DNA from: Lates calcarifer
Lineage: Eukaryota > Chordata > Actinopteri > Centropomidae
DNA: 64,000 nt
Reading direction: 5' to 3'
Assembly (NCBI RefSeq): GCF_001640805.2
Contig: NC_066853.1
Location: forward strand, 19,615,242 to 19,679,241
Both the position numbers and the translations under genes were made by a program. Every line of letters begins with the position of its first letter. The first letter of the stretch is position 1. Positions 51,301 to 57,300 of the stretch are shown here, piece after piece. The notes under the pieces are model-generated. The model saw only the letters and a list, made by a program, of their open reading frames with translations, searched no databases and was not told the origin of the DNA.

Positions 51301-54300
51301 CAGTATTTGGACTTAAATTGCAAGGGCAATGGGTCATAAAAACTACTTCATAAATCACACCACCAAAGAAAGACAAACTGCACTAACAAAGAGCAGGCAT
51401 GCAGCTTGAAATAAACCCATATTAATATGACAAGTATACTCAAACTAAACTAATAAAGTTTTCACGTTACTTTGTTTACCCCCTTCACAGAGAGAAACTT
51501 CAGTCTCACAAAAGACAGTATTTTAAAAATGTCGTCTTGACCCACACATGTTGAAGCGTGCCAGAACATCAGTGTATTGCACCCCTACCATTCTGCATGA
51601 CTGACATACTCATCACAATGCTAATTACTAAGCAGTATCTTTGTTGTGCTTTCACTCCTCTGAATAGTCTCAGGGGTTTTAATGAATTCTTTAACACAAA
51701 TTTGTGCAGAAAAGCTTTTAAAACCTGTAGTCCTGGCATAAATGGGTTCCATTAAAAAGCAACAATCTGCACAATAAAGAATTCATATTCAGCTTTTGCT
51801 AAATAGCTACATGTTTACACTTCCCTAAAAATGACTCAGAACACACTCAGTGTCTTTTCAGTTTAGTATTTACAAGGCACATTTCAAGACTTTTCTATAC
51901 ATCTTTGTCTTCCATTGAGGCAAACAAACAAAAACAAAAGCATCCTGCAACAATGCACTTCTTTTGTAGAGACAGCACACTGTCTGCCTGTACATCAATA
52001 CTGTAGTGAGAAACACCATCGCTACTTTATCTTGTCAGCGAGACAATACTGATTTTAGATGAGAAGGTCTTCAAAGGGGAACGCTTCTATGCACCCAGCT
52101 TAACGAGAGACGGGGAGATCTCTTTGATGCAACAGTAGGGTGCATTGTGCCACTTTGATTCCATTTGGAGGGATTGTAACGGGGGGAAGCAGCCCTTCAG
52201 GTAAGGCCTCTTCCACCTGCTTGCTATTACACTCGCCTGTCAGTCGCCCAGCAGGGGAGGGAGAGGAGCCGCGAGAGGAGAGCCAACCAGACGGGCCCTC
52301 GCACTCCCGGAGCGTACCGAACATTTCCCACCACTAGCAGTTGCCTGAAACAAAGCCTTATCTAGTAACTCCACGCTCGCTGCTGAAGTAGCAGGCAGTA
52401 ACTTTAAGTGGCAGTTGGTCAACCTGTGAACTAATTCTAAAGCACCAGATAGGTCTTAATATGGCTGAATAAAACATGAACAGAGGAGACTACAGCACAT
52501 ACAGTAGTCTCTGGGGTGCAGTGATAGAGCCTGTACACAGTATACTTAAAATTAAAATTCCTGTTGGTGATGCCTTGTGATGCTATTAAACAGTTTTCAC
52601 ACCACCTCTTTCTATTTCCAAGGCAAGAAAAGTTTGGCGTGGTGTAACGACATATTAGGGACACTCAAGCTATGCCTCTGGTATTCTGATAGGAATAAAC
52701 ATACAAAGCAATCTAGAATGACTTTTTTTTTTTTAAACAGCAATCTGCTGTATGCATGTTGACTACTCGTTAATCAATTAAAGCGACCAATCAAATTAAT
52801 TGTACACAATGCACAGGTCAGAAAGTAACAAGGAAGAATTTACCTTTAATACTCACCTATTCCTGCAGAATACGTATCTGCATCACTTTCAGTGATCTAA
52901 ATTGCTAAAAACAACCCAAGAGATGGATGATACTGACACTTGATATGAGGCTGATGCAATGCTACAGTATATTTTTTAGCTCAAAAGGAAAAGATCTGAG
53001 TTATTAGCCCTGCAATTCAGCTGGAATGAAAAAAGCCAGCCAGGCCAGCCTCTACCATTTATCACCAAGTCTACAGCCTTTAGACTGAGTTGAGAGATTT
53101 TCCCTCAGAAGACACAAAGACAACACATCTGACACAAGCTCTGACAGAGATGGACTTGCCTCTGAAAGAAAAAGCACTCAGGAAAAATAAGCAGGATTTC
53201 ACATTTGTTGTAATTGTTGGCACTGGGCTCTTCAAAACAAACAAAATTTCACAGAAGATCTATTTTGTGAGAGGCTTTCTTGCTCTGATCAAAGCTAGTG
53301 CAATTAGCCAAGAAAACACTTCCAAGTTAGAAATAAAAATAAAAAAAAAAAAAACAGAAAAACAAGAGGTGTGCAAAACTAATTTAAAGCCCCCCATTGT
53401 CCAAACACTTTCTGATGAAACTTGGCAACCCATGGGGCCAGGTGCTGGAGACTCTCTAATGTGCCATCCAAAGTCTGAGTTTAGCATCTGCGTAGGCTAA
53501 GTCGACACAAAAATTCACCATCTTTTACCATACAGTTCATCACATTGGTTCATCACAGAAATGTATAGCAGGATTACTGTGTTCGCCAGCCAAGTCTGCA
53601 TGACCTGTTTTAACAGGTAACCTACACAAATGATGTATTTACCAAAGCAGAATTACTGCAAGATAATGTGACTCAGTCATAGTCATTTTATTTTAATATA
53701 CTAGCATTACATTTTAGGAGACACAACACTTAGCTTTACAGTCTTTGCTTTCACCACATTGTCAATTATGGCGACTTTTATTAACCTGGACAACACTGCA
53801 TTTCATCTGCATTGAGAAATAAAAGACAAAAATCCACATACACTACATAATGCAACAATAAACGTCCAATTTTCAATGCTGTGGAGGAGAAACACAGCGC
53901 ATCACCTCATCCATTTCAGTCTGAAGAGGCAACAAAAGTACTGGGCGTGCAATGCCATGCGACTGTAAGCATGAGAATGGTGTGCTCGGTGTGACAATCA
54001 CTTTGACTGACAGAGTGACAACAGAATACTTCAGAACAGAGCTCAATCTGGAGTCTAACACATTTCCCTGCACAGTCTGAGGGGAGGCAGCTTTTAGGAA
54101 TACAACGTCTAATCCTTTTATCAAAATCTGTCCACAAAAACATCTGAGTCCCTTGCAGAGCCGCATGAGCTGCGCTTACCGCTTTACTCAGCTTTATTGC
54201 TAAACAAGTCACATAACGTACTCCTGTATTTCATTTCCATTACATGAGTTCAAATTCATCAAAGTAGTCAAAGCAGCAGCAATACATTATAAATGGTATA

Positions 54301-57300
54301 ATCCTGCAACACACAGCCTGCTTTACAGTCACAGTCTGACAGTCAAACACACATATACACACAGAGAAAACACATACACACATACACCCACACACTGAAG
54401 CAGAATGATGTCAGGCCAAATGCTATCTGAGGGAGGATGGGGGATGGTTATACAAGCATGTTTACAGGACATTTCCTGTGGCTGAGCCTTGGGAGCATCA
54501 TCTGTCCTCAGACAAACAAACACTAAGAGTTCCCAAAGCTGAAAGCTATTGTGAAATCACTTCCAACAAAAACTGTCTACACGTCATTTCCTCAATTTAA
54601 TAAAATAACAGTCACTAATTACAGCTATATTAAGATGTGTAAATACCTCAGAATTATGCAGGCACAATTGGAACAAGTAAAGATGCTGTTTACAGACTTG
54701 CTAAATACTGTAGTTTTTATAATAACAACCCCCATGCGTGTCAACCATTCATTACTGCATGTATCCCAGGGAGGAAGCATTGCTCTGTAGCTGGTGAACA
54801 GGCGTGGGCATGGGGTGGTGGCAGAGAGACACAGTCAGCTAACATAATAATGGGCTGTCTTCTACTTCAGACTTCAGTTAATCTGGCTGCATTTATTAAA
54901 GCTTATGTAAATTGAAAAATGCTTACTCGGATTTATAAAAAATAGCATTCTTATAAAAAGAGTTTATGATAACTTTGCAGAGAAATAACTTTAAAATGGA
55001 CAACATGCCTTAAATTTGAGAGCCATTTCAGTTTTGCAGAAAATTAAACAGCAGATATCTGCAGGTGTAAGGTCAGCAATGCATTCATTCCTTAAATACA
55101 TGCCCTACCTTCTACCACTATGAGCGAAGAACAAGCTGTTGGCTCGCTGTTTTGCAAATTTGTACAAATTATGTGTGAAGGACACAAGCCATCGCCCAAA
55201 GGCTGCCCGAGTCGGAGTGGGACTCTGATGATTCCTTTGCTGCACTGGGACCAGCTATGGGCCTTTGGTGCAGTGTTTTTCATGCACATATATCAGTGTC
55301 ATGAAATTGTGATTCATATTTGGTATGCTCTATGGCAAAAATGTAATACACCACACAATATTAAGTTTGTGGTTCACTGGTGCCACTTGGAACAGCTTTT
55401 AACAAAACTTGTTGTTTTTTTTTTTCTTTTTTGGTTTGCCAGTGATTCAAGTTTAGATGGAGCATCTGTGACATTAGTGACTGTAGCCTTCTGAAAAGAT
55501 TTTGTAAAGCTTGTCATTGAATCAAATGACTATTGTAGCCACTCTCTGCACAGGAGCTCACACACAAGCCAACTGTACAAGCTCAGTGGAAAATGACAAA
55601 AGCCAAGGAAACAAGTGGGTGTTGAAAAGGTCAAACATATAGTGAGCCCAACAGTCTCAAACATTTCTTCTTGGTAGCTAGCCAGTCAATCCACTGCTAA
55701 AAGACTATTGAATATTAGATTTCCAGTGCGTAACAGGTGGTGGGATAGAGGACTACAAATGGGATGCCCATGAAAACAATAATACGTGTTTTAATAAACA
55801 CAAATAATGAAAGAAAAACAATTTCTCTTCCAAATCTGTTATTCTATTATGTAGAAAATCTCATGTAAGTTTAAATTGTCACCTTTTTTTCTTCTATTTG
55901 TTTAAAAATACTTAATGCAGCTTTATTGCAGCTCTATAATAAATTTGATGAAACACAAACTGAAAGAAGTGAGTATAAAATACTCAGACCCCAAATTATT
56001 ATGGAAGGTGGTTAGCTTTTATTTCATTTATCATTTTTTAAAAGCATATATAATAAAAATCCAAATAACAGAACTTCCAAAGCTCTTTAATTAACATGCT
56101 ACTGCTGCTCTTTATATTATGGTTGGCTTTTACCTAAAACTGAATCTGAGTGCACATGTTAATCAAACACAACTGGACTCTCACCCATTCTTTAGACAAA
56201 CTTACCTACCACATCTAAAGTGTAACCTTGTTCGCCTCATTTCTGCGGTTTTTCCCATCCTACTAAAAAAGGGGGTAATTAGTGCCCTTTGTGTTTTTAA
56301 TTACTGCAGTCAAGCAGAGGGATTAATAAAAGTCAGCAGTTGTTATTTACACCAGGTGTGAACAGTAAGAACCAGGCACAGATAGTAAGGACAAAGCTGT
56401 GGATAGATCTTATGTGCACCTGGAACAAATTATCCATACCAACAACAAAAGTTTTAAATTTAGTGGGATTAAGGAATGTTGGACCATGATCCTCATTATG
56501 AGTATTAATACATACATTATAGTGGACATGCAAGCATTAAAACTGGTCTATCAAGACGAGGCAAAGTTTTCCATCTTATAAAGATGTTAAATGTAGAAAA
56601 ATAGACAATGAAAAGACACAGCTGCTGTTTTATCCCCAAAGCCAAGCTATGTTGTATGCTATGTTTTGTTACTACTTCATTATGTCAGCAACAACATAGA
56701 GTCAACGCTGCAAAATTCAATTATATTTGTCAATATTACACGGTTAATCCTATAAAGACGCAACAAACAAACAAAGCACTGTTTCTGTGCACACATAATT
56801 GACTTTATACATATGACTGGCCCACTATTCACATCCCATACACAGTACATGCAGTATTGTGGCTACACACATACTAGAAACTGCTAAGTGCAGTTTCAGT
56901 AATGTGTAGACCCATTTTACGGGTGATGTATTAACATGAAAGTCAATCTTGGCTCAACAGGCCTCATTCACACAGACAGCAGAAGTGAAGACATAAATTA
57001 TGGCATACTATTCACTACATGTTGAAACATGAGATGATTACTATTTAAAAAAAGGGGGCCACTGAAGGTCTTCCAGTAATGTCACCACTGATGGCAGGTC
57101 ATAAAGGGTCATAAACCTCTGCGACGTCCTTAGTTAGGAGACCATAAATAATTTACCTCTGTCTCTTTGCCTCCTGCACTCTCACTCTGCCCCTGACTGA
57201 AACTGGGCTTTTCCAGACTGACCCACTCATCACTACGATGAAAAAACAAATATGACCCAAAATTCTTTGCAGAGACCTCTATGGCTAGTTGAGCTAGGGC

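Noticed and set aside
53090..53500. 136-codon reading frame on plus in intron 1
   Set aside because: It runs through an A-rich stretch giving poly-Lys and has no homology I know.
55960..56000. aatactcagacccc resembling the end of a Tc1-type transposon
   Set aside because: No inverted partner or transposase fragment nearby.
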